A stretch of DNA of 47,647 nt from Cymbomonas tetramitiformis (Eukaryota > Chlorophyta > Pyramimonadophyceae > Pyramimonadales > Pyramimonadaceae), in contig LGRX02024599.1 of assembly GCA_001247695.2 (NCBI GenBank), positions 1-47,647 on the forward strand, given 5' to 3'. Below, one piece after another: positions 37,731-47,647 of the stretch. The notes below the pieces were generated by a model. The model was not told the DNA's origin. It made no database searches and worked only from the letters and a program-made list of their open reading frames with translations. Position 1 is the first letter of the stretch. Every line of letters begins with the position of its first letter. A program made the translations under genes and the position numbers.

Positions 37731-38406
37731 CGTGTTGAACACGTATTGGAGGCATATTGGAGGCATATTGAAGACGGTATGCTAATATCTGGACATTCCA
37801 ATACACGTGTAACATATTGGCCAAACTATTGAACCGCGATCAGCCTGGACACAGCGAAAATGAGTATGCTAGCATGGGCACCCAAATGGTGTCAGACTCA
37901 CCCACTAGCACTTGGTATCATCTAAGGAAGGGTCTAGCGTTATGGGGACAAGTTTTCACGGCATTTGGACGCGTATCGCAGAAGTCGGTTCTGGGGGGCT
38001 TTTTGAATTGGGGCCCCGATGTATTGAAATAAGGCAAAACGATTGGAGGGGTGTTCAATATGTCTGCAACCGCCTGCGACACACGTATTGAACATGTGTT
38101 GAACACATGTTGAAACATTCACGCATAAGGAATCGCTCAATACATGTGCAATATGTCTGCAATCAGATGAATCATTCAACACGTTTGCAATATATGTGTT
38201 GAACACATATTGAAACATTCCCTCATGCAGAATATCTTTAATACATGTGCAATATGTTTACAATCAGAGTGAATTATGCAACACATGACTGCATGGGGTA
38301 AAGGGGTAAGACCCCCCTGCTGCTCACATATTGCATAATACTTACAATATGTCCGCAATACGTATCTGGTATATTACAGGTATATCAAATGTGTACAGAG
38401 GCACTA
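37731..38406. repeat. 3'-flanking region of the CACTA element with subterminal-type repeats
   Basis: It is dense in ACACGTATTGAACA, GTTGAACACATGTTG and CAATATGTCTGCAATC motifs. A diverged ~93-bp tandem repeat spans 38090-38182 and 38190-38284. The same words fill the introns of the transposase gene next to it. The exact element end and its terminal inverted repeat could not be fixed. Confidence 0.6.
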
Positions 38407-38905
38407 CTATGCGTCATCACACTTTCTGCAGTACCACATTCCAGTGGGGATGTCGGTGAGCCCTGCGCATCGCACGTGCATAGCCTCTTTGCAGCCTGCC
38501 CTCTCACACAGAAGGAGCTCGCCACCGACTCTACACTTCCCGCATGTGTCAAAGTGACCATCACTACCTACGGGCCTATCAACGAGTGCAAGTTTCTCCA
38601 TATTGCGGTCGCTCGTATCAAGTATCACCGCTGAATCCATGCAGGGGTGTTTGACTATCACTACTTGCGCTTGGACTTGATTGGCCAGTAGGTAGGGCTC
38701 TCGGTTGTCCATAGTGTACTTGGAGGTGTCCCATGGGTTGAAGGTGTAGTAAGCCTTGGACACCTTGTCCACGCCGAGGATGGAGTTCTTCAGCTTGAAG
38801 CTTGCGATCTGAGCTTCCGTGGGCACGGGTAGCCAATCACACTTTAAAAAAGTGTAGAGCACACCGCCAATGCTAACCCGCAGAATGGCGTTGATGATAC
38901 CATAC
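38407..38905 (-). CDS. CACTA transposase exon 10 with PHD zinc finger
   Basis: This is the terminal exon. It has a Tnp-like segment (INAILRVSIGGVLYTFLKCD, later NREPYLLANQVQAQVV), then a canonical C4HC3 PHD finger as the last ~45 residues and a stop. PHD fingers commonly read histone H3 tails (family knowledge). Its presence at the end of a transposase suggests chromatin targeting (inference). Confidence 0.8.
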
Positions 38906-41900
38906 CTGCGCACGAAATGTTATTCAATGTTTTTGTAATATACGTACAACATATCCTTAGTATGTTGGGAACGTATTGCATATATGTTGCAGAGATATAC
39001 GAAAAGGCAAAGAACGAAGCATGCAAACTGGTGGTTGAGGTCGTACCTGTCCTCCCACTCGTCATCGGTATCGGCATCATTCTTGGGGAAGGATGCGCGG
39101 ACGAAACACTGGGTTGTCACTTTCCCTTTGTCCCCATCTCTAGTGCGATAGAAGACACCGCCGATGTTCACCTTGTTGTACTTGGAACACATGGGTTCTG
39201 GACCCATCATGAGCGACTTCTCGTAAGCCGTGTATTGACGACCAAGCCATCCTTCAGGGTCCTCCAATGGACCGAACGCGATCGCGGGCACAACACCCAC
39301 CTCTTGTCGGTACCTAGAACGTGGATTTGCATGTTTAGAGCGCGCGGCATTCTCCCTGTGATGACAACATATTCTTAGTATACTTACAATATACGATAAA
39401 CATACAGAAACAAGTTGACAATATGTTGCAGGTATACTACAGATAGCTAGTACATGCGTGCGAGCTTGCAGGTTGCACCTCCGCCGGAACAGGTCGTACT
39501 CAGCATGTTGTTGAAAAAGCTTTCGGTAAGCGGGAATACTCGCTCGCATCCAGCGGGTCAGTTGGTCAATCTCCAAGGACGTTAGCTCCAATGGCTAACC
39601 CTTCTCCCCGAAGGTAGTGACCACGATGCCGGGAGCGGGGCCCGCCATCAAAGCCCGCGGGACACGGCCGGCAGTAGCTCTTTCTCGGTTCAAGAGCATG
39701 GTCAGGATGCCTCGTAGGGAGCGCAAGGTTTTCAACCTTAGATAGCCGTTCATGATGCTTGCCACGGGGAACGCATTGTTCTTCACCCACCTAGCTAGCT
39801 TGCCATTCATGGACTCGAAGGCATACATCCACCATTCACGCACAGGTCCGAATCGCAGGAGCAGATCGGCCCAGTGCCAGATTTTATGGGTGTTGATCGC
39901 AAGCCACTGTGGAGGACCATTCGCTTCCAAGTCCTCAAAGAAAAGTCGGGTCTGCTCTCTCAAATACTCCATATCCTGCACGTACGAATCAATACGTTTG
40001 TAACATATATTCAACATACCTGTGACATGTGGAACTCATATCACACCAACATTGAATACGTACCCGAGGTTCTATGGAATGCGCAGTGCATTCCCGTATG
40101 ATGATAGTCAGTTTGGACACAATGTCCTGCAGCGCATTGTCGACTTCACCATCATCGCGAGGCCAAGAGGACAATACCGCCAACAACTTGGACTCGAAAG
40201 CCTTCAAAGCCGCATGCGCCTTGAGGTGCTTTGCGTATTTTGCGCCGTTGGAGGCGGTTGAGGTGCGCAACAAATGCTTATGCCCATCGCCCCACCGGGT
40301 GACTCCCCGCAACTCCTTCAAGAAGGCGAGTGCTGTTTCCCGAGAACGTAAGGTGGTCGGACGCGGTGGGATCCCCCATGGACCGTTTGTCATTTTGTAC
40401 ACCTCATGCGGTTCCCCTGTCCGTGTTCCCGTATACCGTCAACACATGTATGACATATTGAACACAATTACAGAAATGTTGCACTAATACAAAACTCACC
40501 TTTCGAATTCTGCACCCACTCCGTTTGCCCCCGTTCTGGGTGCAGGCCCTCCTCCTCGGCAAAGTTGCGCGCGGCCTCGTTGAAATCCAGCCCAAGCAGC
40601 GTTGTTGCAAGTTCATGATTTCGTGCATAGGATCATAGAGCCAATACAACGCCAAGTTAAAGTACGACAACCTTGCGAATGCGGCGGGCAACTTGAATCC
40701 GGTGGCCGAGAAACGTTCCGCCATGTCCGCTTTCGACAAACCTGATTTGGAAAGTGCCTCGTGTATTTCGCCCATTCGCTTGACAAACTCATGCGCGTAG
40801 TTCTCCGGCGGCCCTGCATGGCACGTGCACAAGTAATACAACATATCGGTGGTATGGTGCAGGCATGTTGATGCATGTTGCAAACATGCTGCAAACAATC
40901 AAGCTGCGTGGCATAGCGATGAGAGCGTACCATGAGGATGTTGCTTGAAGAATGCGTAGAAGATTCTTCCCAGCGCTGGACTGTGACATCCTTTCGTACG
41001 GCACAACATGCAACACTTGTAGGCGTTTACATCCATTCGCTTCCCGGCATCGACCAAGCCTTTGTAATCCATGATCACCCCAAGTAGCATGCACCGTACA
41101 AGAACATACTCCTCGGAAAAGGCGTCCCAAACTCCGCAGCCCGTCTCCCACAACTCCTCCAACTCGTCGACCAGCTTGTCGTACAAAAGAGTCGTATCTG
41201 CGGGATGGATGCCATTAAGAATACCGTAGACCTCAAGGTACTCGTACTTGGAGCGTATCTCCGGCGGCAAGTTCAAGATTTGGAAATACATGGGAAACAC
41301 GCCCGCCTTGTTTTTCCATACGGAAGCCCCATCCGCGCAGAACAGGATGATTATATTCCGCAACTCCTGGAAGAACTCTGGGTACCGCGCCTTCTTCTCT
41401 TTCCACGCATCTCCGTCTGCACACTCCGGACAAAATACAACTCACCGCGGTATACTTACAACTGTATGTGTACATCTGCAATATGTCACAGACATACGTT
41501 AAGTGTATTGCATATATGCCCTTTGCAGATCCTATCACAAGCATTGGGATCATAGACGCGTGCTGGGCTCTTACCCCAAATTGTGTCTTTGCGTCCACTT
41601 TCAGGAGACGTATGACGGCCATGCGCCCGCATGAGCTCAGCAACTTCAGGTGAATGGAATAGCCTCCGGAAATTTTCCTTCAAGGGCCACCAAAGGAATT
41701 GCAATCGCGGCTTCTTCGGAGTGCCATCCTCCTCCGCCGCTCCAAAGCTTTGCCACCGGCATTCTTTACAGTGTGGACAATGATCCGCGTTCTCCAACTC
41801 CTTCTCGTACAAACAACATCCATTGACGCACATGTCCACTCGTTGGTACGGCGTACTAAAAGCGTCGAAAGTACCCATAGCTTTAGCGAACGTCAAGGGG

Positions 41901-42161
41901 AAATGGGTTTCGCGAAGCTCATCAAAGTTGTGAAGTAGGATCTCACACAACGAGGAAAACGATTTTTGGGTCAAGTTTTCCTCCAAGTTCCATTCCAGAA
42001 GATCCGCGAGGAGCTTAGTTGATCGCCGCACGTTGTGGTCCTGCGTACACATCGCAATTTCAGTGGTTGTCAATACATATGCAATATACTGCAATACATT
42101 GTCAATATGTAGGAGATATGCATACTACATATTGCACGTGCAGTTCACTGCACGATATTTG

Positions 42162-42462
42162 TCATGAGAACCACGATATCTACTAGCTACATAGAGGGGT
42201 ACGGAAAAAGCGGTACGATCACTGCAGGTTGAACACAGGCAGTGAAAGAACTCGAGGATAATATTACGGGAGTAAGGAGCGGCGGCTTACGCCGCCAAGT
42301 TATTACTGCGGGAAGATTGTCTGAGAGGGGCGCGTGTCGCAGTGTCATCATCATAACGTGTGACACCGCGACCGCAACTACGATGCTTCAGGTGTGAGTG
42401 ACACAAGGAGTCACATACTACTAGATACTACTATAGGGTACCTAATATTGTACTCTACGTGA
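42162..42462. repeat. Left LTR (301 bp)
   Basis: Nearly identical to 43535-43835. It contains the inverted stretch GGCGGCTTACGCCGCC. Confidence 0.88.
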
Positions 42463-43534
42463 CACTACCTGACTACGAAGTGGTCACTAAAGATGAAGCA
42501 CTACCCATTCAATGGAAGGGTACACTACGGCATGCATGCTAGAAAATACGTCTAGGGCACTACCGATTTACGTACAAAAAGCACACTCAGCAAATTACCT
42601 CTAAGGCACTACCAAGTAAAGTGCTTCTAAGCACTACCTACGAAAGGGATCGCGACGTGTGATCGTAGAATGTTGAAAATGTTGATTGTCGTTCTCAAAG
42701 ATAATTTCAGGTCCCTCGAAGATTATCACACGCCATGGGGACGTGGAGAAGGGTCAAAACTGAAAACTAGCCTTGGCAGATCGCGCGAAGTTATTTGGCT
42801 GCAAAATGTCGACGATGCCCACACAAAACACGTCGAATTTTCTTGAAAATGAGGCCGTTGAGGAACAGCTTTTGAGGGGTCAGGCTGTTCAGGTTGGTGT
42901 CGATGAATCCCAACTTCCAAAGGGGTAGAGCGGAGAGAAGGGTCGACGAACGCGATGGGGCTGTAAATCTGGCCAGAAAATCTGCCAAATGGCTGATTAG
43001 TAAAGAATGACGAAAAAGACAAAGGGGTTGAGGCAAGGATGTCCGGTTGATGGGCTACCGGTTCCCAAGAGTCCATTCAGTTTACGAAAAGGGCAGCGCG
43101 TTAAAAATACCGAAAGGTCAAAAATAGCACTACCGACGATGAGAGGTGGATGGCACATCCGATTTCCAGTTCTGAAAGAGGGGGTCACTGAAAATGCGGC
43201 AGGTCGCGGGGCGCAGCAGGTCTGCGAAATTCCAAGCTGGCAGCGGTGGCTGCTGAGAGGTTGTCATCGAATGACGTTGGTCGCCAAAGTGGGGTCACTA
43301 CTCCCATCGAAATGGCTGAATTTCCGGGGACACAAATTCCGGAAAAGAGAGATTGCTGCCGGGGTCACCACTCCCTTGTGGCAGCGAGAGAAAGTTTGCA
43401 GCGGTCGCGTTGGCCGAGATCGTCGCAAAAACCATGCCGGCTGTAAAAATGAAGCTAGTAAACGCGGAAAATCTCAAGATTTCGCGAATCAGAACCTGGA
43501 AAATACAGGGGAAGCGTAAGCGAGGCCCATAACC

Positions 43535-43835
43535 TCATGAGAACCACGATATCTACTAGCTACATAGAGGGGTACGGAAAAAGCGGTACGATCACTGCAG
43601 GTTGAACACAGGCAGTGAAAGGACTCGAGGATAATATTACGGGAGTAAGGAGTGGCGGCTTACGCCGCCAAGTTATTACTGCGGGAAGATAGTCTGAGAG
43701 GGGCGCGTGTCGCAGTGTCATCATCATAACGTGTGACACCGCGACCGCAACTACGATGCTTCAGGTGTGAGTGACACAAGGAGTCACATACTACTAGATA
43801 CTACTATAGGGTACCTAATATTGTACTCTACGTGA
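43535..43835. repeat. Right LTR (301 bp)
   Basis: Pairs with 42162-42462, with only about three substitutions seen. It is followed by the second copy of ATTTG. Confidence 0.88.
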
Positions 43836-44040
43836 ATTTGGCATAATAACGCGTTCTTACCGTCTCCCCTCCGAAAAGCTCCTTTGCAGCATTCACAATA
43901 CTTTCCAATTGTGTAGCAATCGCTGCTTTAACGGAGTGGACGGCATCTCCGTCGTCTTCTTCATCGAACCCCAAATCCTCCCCACCGCCATCCTTGGTCT
44001 CACCATCGGCATCCTCGGTCTTAGCACATCACCACGAAAC

Positions 44041-44610
44041 GCCAAAAATCCGGACGATAAGGGTTTGGGTTTTCAATTTCGATGTTAGTATTGCATTTAG
44101 ATTCAAAGTACATTGTTTCTGACCTATTTCGATGTTGAGGAAAACGATAGTGACCTCGAAATTTAGTGGTTCGCAGTATTTAGGGTGTTACATATGCCTG
44201 AAATCCCCCTATAAAGCCCGAATTCATAGGGTTTGTGCGCACATGGTATTTATGACGCAAATAACGTTCAAGGGTGATGTTGGTACAATATAACTTCAGT
44301 TTGGATATCGTCTGACCAAACTTGATGCCTTATCTCACTAGCAAGCATGCTATATGGTGTCAGCATGACATATTTCAACTATGCAGTTAGGGTTTGCGAA
44401 TAAATGGCCCATAATAGGGATTTCGGAGTTTCGAATTCCGATGCAATCATTACATTTACATGCATGTTCTTCGATGTTCCCAACCTAATTCGATGCTGAG
44501 AAATACAATGGTAATGTCAGGTTTGCGTGATTCTCGATATTTAGGGCGTCGCATCACAACACACTTCGCCCATGAAGCCCAATCGTATATAGGGTCTACG
44601 TATATGTGTA
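44041..44610. repeat. Diverged ~360-bp direct repeat inside the unclassified transposon
   Basis: Segments around 44045-44230 and 44400-44605 share words in order: TTCGATG near the start, TATTTAGGG(T/C)GT, then CCCAT or CCTATAAAGCCC and TATAGGGT or CATAGGGT. There is no coding evidence on either strand. Confidence 0.45.
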
Positions 44611-45224
44611 TGCCTGTGTGTGGTACATACATACATGTTGTATATATATTCAGAGCTGCCCATATGTGATAGTTAAACTCGTTTAAACGTTCTTTGAGGA
44701 ACTATGGTGCTTTGTATTGCTAACGAAACCATCTGTGATATTGGGATGGGTCATAAACTTGCCATGTTATCATGGCTCAGAGCGCGCTGTATTGGACGAA
44801 ATAGCTATCTCACTTGTTTTTACAAAAAGCACGTTTAGTCATATAGAAGAGGTTCTATTCATTTTTAATACTATCATACATACCTACTCACTATTCTATT
44901 CGTTCGATTGCGGCCGTGCTACAATGCTTCGTCGCGCGCTTCGATCAAGCTGTGCTGTGTTATGAGAGGGCATGCCGTGTGTGTCCTTTACAATCTCAAA
45001 ACATACCCGTGTATTCTAAACACATAACTGTGGGACAAAGTGCTATGTGTAGCATAGGAAATACAGGCGCGACACTGCCTTAAAGTTGAAGGGATGCAGA
45101 TGCCTTTACAAGAGTGCTTGTGTAGTGCTCAGGGTTTTAGGGTTACGAAAATGCGGAGGGTCGGAAACCGAAGGAGCTGCACGACACCACAGCTCCTTCG
45201 GGCAGCTTGCTCGAATCCTTTGAG
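44611..45224. other. Non-coding part of the unclassified transposon
   Basis: AT-rich sequence with no supported gene up to about 45200, where the first of two hairpins begins. Confidence 0.4.
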
Positions 45225-45404
45225 TCAAAGGACTCGAGCAAGCCGGGCGTGATTGGGGTCAAGCCCAAGCTGGGGTGGCATTTGCCAAACCTCCAGACTA
45301 CCACACCAAATGTGTTGATCACACCTCAACCGTACGGTCAGTGCAGTTCTGTCGGGTAGCTTTCTCGATCCCCTCACCACACATGGCGAGGGACTCGAGA
45401 AAGC
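45206..45404. repeat. Duplicated long hairpin at the 3' end of the transposon ORF
   Basis: Stem-loops at 45206-45242 (CTTGCTCGA...TCGAGCAAG) and 45357-45404 (GCTTTCTCGATCCCTC-type stem) differ in sequence but both keep full pairing. Each is followed by the same GGCGTGATTGGG...AGCCCAAGCT tail. They may end transcripts or mark the element; the role is unknown. Confidence 0.65.
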
Positions 45405-46358
45405 TAGGCGTGATTGGGTTTGAGCCCAAGCTGTCTTATAGTCTTCGACATCGTGCCCTACTGTGATGCCCAAGGCAGCACGCACCCGCTCTTTCACATT
45501 ATATCCCAGAGCCCACATATATCTTGGGATCGCCATACACCTCGCCGACAGAATTTTCCGGGCTGTGACCGCGTTCAGAGACTCAGGTTCAGCCAGACCG
45601 TAGTTCATGCTACCAAAGGGAAGGCCGGAGATCTTGGTTCCTAGGAACTTCCCTCGAGTCTCACAAAATTGGACATTGCCGCCTAGAGTGAGAACCGCAG
45701 TGCCGTACTCAACCGTCAAGGTTTCTTTCACTGTCACGCTGGCACCTGTGCTTGTGTGAGAAATTATTAAAGGTCGAACTATGAGCGAAATAGAGCCATT
45801 TTTGTTTGTGATGGCGTTAGAAACTGCGAGGCCATTATCTAAAACCGCCAGATCCAGTAAAACTTCATTGGTCCGTAGCTCCCAGACCGTGCGAACGGTT
45901 TGAACGCGAGGATTTTTTCCACCTTTAGTGGTGCTATTTATCCTTCTCGACTCGAGCCACTCACTAAACATGTAGTTGAAAACGGAGCGCGGCCACGTCT
46001 TGTTGACGTATTTTAGACCCCACACCGCGACACCTCTGGCACTGCGTATTCTTTTAAACATATTGCTGCGAAGGTCATTGATAAAAAGCATCATATCCGT
46101 TGGGCAAACCGTCAAAATATTTCGACACAGTACGTTCCCAGGGCAAATGCCGTGATTTTCAAGCAGTTGGCTTCGAGAGGGTAGGCGTATACCACAGGAA
46201 GGGCAAAACCGCTGCCCCCCTCGACGTTCTCGCCAGCTCGGCGAAAACTCAAAAACGGGACCTGCATAACGTTTCCAAAGCGCCTTCAAAGTAAGTTTTT
46301 CATGAAATATGTATAATAACAAAGTGTTGTGAGCAGTCAGAGGTCCGATGGGTCGCAA
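45225..46358 (-). CDS. 377-aa protein of the unclassified transposon, function unknown
   Basis: This is a single uninterrupted frame of 377 codons lying wholly inside the element, much longer than chance. The start is the methionine at 46358 (MRPIGPLTAHNTLL). Around residues 50-70 is a C2HC-type finger (CPSCGIRLPSRSQLLENHGIC). The middle is basic and the second half strand-rich (GSISLIVRPLIISHTSTGAS). I see no clear DDE, RNase-H or tyrosine-recombinase motif. Position makes it a candidate transposase or accessory protein; a captured host gene is the alternative. Confidence 0.5.
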   Translation of the reverse strand: MRPIGPLTAHNTLLLYIFHEKLTLKALWKRYAGPVFEFSPSWRERRGGQRFCPSCGIRLPSRSQLLENHGICPGNVLCRNILTVCPTDMMLFINDLRSNMFKRIRSARGVAVWGLKYVNKTWPRSVFNYMFSEWLESRRINSTTKGGKNPRVQTVRTVWELRTNEVLLDLAVLDNGLAVSNAITNKNGSISLIVRPLIISHTSTGASVTVKETLTVEYGTAVLTLGGNVQFCETRGKFLGTKISGLPFGSMNYGLAEPESLNAVTARKILSARCMAIPRYMWALGYNVKERVRAALGITVGHDVEDYKTAWAQTQSRLAFSSPSPCVVRGSRKLPDRTALTVRLRCDQHIWCGSLEVWQMPPQLGLDPNHARLARVL

Positions 46359-47167
46359 ACGCTCGGATGCGGGGTGAAACTCAAACCAAGATTCACAGAG
46401 GTTTTACTCGGTAAATAGGAACTGACGCCCCCTCGTGAAATAACGTGAATTCCTTTTTCGCAAGAGTACCGTTGAAAAATCCCCTTCAATCGTTTCTAGA
46501 TAACACTAAAAAAAATCGTTTAAAAGAAAGTCGAACCGTTCTAAGGCCCTAAATCAAAAATGTTGTGTTTTCCCGCAAGGACGGTTTAGGGTGCAAAGTG
46601 CGTATCCGACACGAAAACTGAAAGTCGGAACGACGGAAACGGATATATCGTTGCAGATAAGAAACCTCTTACCTTGCGCAGCACGGGGAGTACTAACAGG
46701 CATGTTTAAAAATAAAATTTCAGTTGGAAATGCTCTGTTTTATTTTCTATCGCGAGAAATAAGCGATTTGGCCGTCTGTGGTGGGATCACTGAAAACAGC
46801 GTAACAATCACTTCTCGGAACGACAAACTAACTGTCTCGGTAAACGATTTATCGTCCGGAGCGCGTAGCGCGCCCGCGGTGATGTGAGGCGCATCGCCAT
46901 CCTCGTCGTCGGGAACTCCGGCCTCGCCGCCTTGACTCGACACATCCTTGGCTTCCACGTCCTGTTGTGCGTGTACCACCTCGTCTTCTGCGCTTGTCCT
47001 CCCGGCTTCCTCAGCATGTTCGCCCTCCTTGTCATCCATCGTGACGTCCACATTCGTATGTCTGTAGGAGAGTTGCAATGCACCTTCAATACGTTGTCAA
47101 CATATTGCGAATGTGTTGTCACGCAAGCTTGCCCAATCATTCATGGGAGAGAAAGGGCGGAGAGTAC

Positions 47168-47476
47168 CTTAAGGTTTCGCCGCGGTTGCCACAAACTACA
47201 GCATCGATTTCTTCAGGGTCCGGTGCGGGTGGCTGGATCTGCCCGTGGAGTTTCCGATGTCGTGTGCGGGTGGCCTTGCTCACCACGTTTCCACGTAGGT
47301 CAACTCCGTAGCACATGGCACAACCACATAGAAACCGCCCTCGCTCCAATGTTACGGTGCCCACATTTCGACGATGCATTGCATGGAGCGAGAGCCAAGG
47401 ATCGGCTTCGCCCGCCGTGTCCTTCACCTCACCCATCTCGGTGTCCTTCGCCTCAGCTGGCTCTTCCACCGGAGAT
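47168..47476 (-). CDS. CACTA transposase exon 2 with zinc-binding motif
   Basis: It starts after GAAGCAG and joins exon 1 to complete an Arg codon. It encodes an acidic stretch and then CGCAMCYGVDLRGNVV...TRHRKLHGQ, a C-x2-C...H-x3-H arrangement, probably DNA-binding. It ends in phase 2 at ETL and joins exon 3 at RHTNVDV. Confidence 0.7.
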
Positions 47477-47647
47477 CTGCTTCGCCCACCGCAGTATATC
47501 TCCCATACATATTCAATATACCGGCAACGGTTTCTGATATATTGCAACATATTATATCATGAAAAATCGGTATGCAAGTTGAGGTGCCTAAATATTCGTA
47601 CATACCTCATGGGCTCTTCCATCTCGGCAGCCATGGCATCCGTGGTA

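Larger units (their letters stand above)
42157..43840. mobile_element. Short LTR element with 301-bp LTRs in intron 3 of the CACTA transposase
   Basis: LTRs at 42162-42462 and 43535-43835 are each 301 bp and differ at about three positions. ATTTG is duplicated directly outside (42157-42161, 43836-43840). The LTRs start TCATGAGA and end CTACGTGA, not the usual TG...CA. The ~1.07-kb interior has no pol or gag motif. Its open frames (42726-43076 minus, 43007-43519 plus) are unrecognised. CACTACC recurs several times after the first LTR. It is a young non-autonomous element. Confidence 0.85.
44025..46886 (-). mobile_element. Unclassified inverted-repeat DNA transposon (2,862 bp) inside exon 3 of the CACTA transposase
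   Basis: The ends read CACATCACC(A/G)CG inwards on both sides. A second matched block, TCCGGACGATAA, lies about 25 bases further in at each end. AG flanks both sides (44023-44024, 46887-46888). Removing the element and one AG joins the two halves of the host exon in frame (GDAP to KTEDADG). It carries one long frame (45225-46358, minus). The superfamily is not clear: the CAC start and a 2-bp duplication are CACTA-like, but the protein is unfamiliar. Confidence 0.78.
38407..47647 (-). pseudogene. CACTA/EnSpm (Tnp2-like) transposase with C-terminal PHD finger, ten exons, disrupted
   Basis: Exons on the minus strand: 47634(or beyond)-47606, 47476-47168, 47061-46887 continuing 44022-43861, 42041-41575, 41416-40931, 40813-40500, 40416-40064, 39975-39454, 39351-39047, 38905-38407. 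Junctions are GT-AG with matching phases. The acceptor of exon 9 is the weakest. Exon 2 has a zinc-finger-like CGCAMC...RTRHRKLH. Exon 4 has the Tnp2 cysteine cluster (MCVNGCCLYEKE, HCPHCKECRW). Exon 5 has FPMYFQILNLPPEIRS and LVDELEELWETG. Exon 6 has YWLYDPMHEIMNL and exon 8 WWMYAFESMNGKLARW. Exon 10 ends in a PHD finger (CGKCRVGGELLLCE...MHVRCAG...MWYCRKC). Damage: a one-base shift near 40605-40620, a TAG at 39595-39597, and a transposon within exon 3. The 5' end reaches the window edge. Confidence 0.82.

Noticed and set aside
39595..39597. TAG as evidence of a variant genetic code
   Set aside because: Other genes here end at normal stops, and the 57-nt exons show TAG/GAG alternatives. A single TAG in a damaged transposon is better read as a mutation.
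42726..43519. Open frames inside the short LTR element as gag or pol
   Set aside because: No capsid, zinc knuckle, protease, reverse transcriptase or integrase motif is visible on either strand.

Overview
This window is eukaryotic nuclear DNA. It has many GT-AG introns with consistent phases, and almost everything in it is either one very large host-type gene or mobile DNA. I cannot fix the species. The gene style (an ADP-ribosyltransferase domain joined to ribonuclease-inhibitor-like leucine-rich repeats) and the transposon mix (hAT, MULE-like, CACTA, Ty3/gypsy-like, non-LTR) suggest an alga or other protist. That is an inference. No rRNA, tRNA, CRISPR array or prokaryotic operon was seen.

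Layout. 1-1142: two ~390-bp direct repeats, LTR-like. 1143-1780: small repeated hairpins. 1779-2814 (-): a broken proline-rich ORF. 3053-7780: a complete hAT DNA transposon with 21-bp perfect inverted ends, an 8-bp target duplication and a six-exon transposase that starts with a chromodomain and a BED zinc finger. 7892-9276 and 9408-11025: two foldback elements with long inverted arms and 9-bp and 7-bp target duplications. 11110 to about 32764 (+): one gene of about 31 exons. Exons 1-6 encode an R-S-E type ADP-ribosyltransferase (ART) domain, exon 7 an alpha-helical, ankyrin-like linker, and exons 8-31 an array of LRR exons, all phase 1 on both sides, many of them 102 nt (34 codons). Its introns hold a MITE, a TA-flanked inverted-repeat element, a dispersed repeat family (R1) and decayed non-LTR retrotransposon fragments.

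33008-33462: a 27-bp minisatellite split by a hairpin element. 34019-34774: weak evidence for an unrecognised gene with an FG-rich tail. 35110-36351: further copies of R1 and of the TA-flanked element. 36388-37730: a frameshifted gypsy-type gag. 38407-47647 (-): a ten-exon CACTA/EnSpm (Tnp2-like) transposase ending in a PHD finger, broken by a frameshift and a stop. It carries an LTR element (42162-43835, 301-bp LTRs, 5-bp duplication) in intron 3 and an unclassified inverted-repeat transposon (44025-46886, 2-bp duplication) inside exon 3. Removing that element restores the reading frame.

The parts most worth attention are the ART-LRR gene, whose exon-plus-intron cassettes are duplicating almost unchanged like an expanding receptor repertoire, and the chromodomain-BED-hAT transposase fusion. 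Exon borders come from splice-site and phase reasoning only; no transcript data were available.
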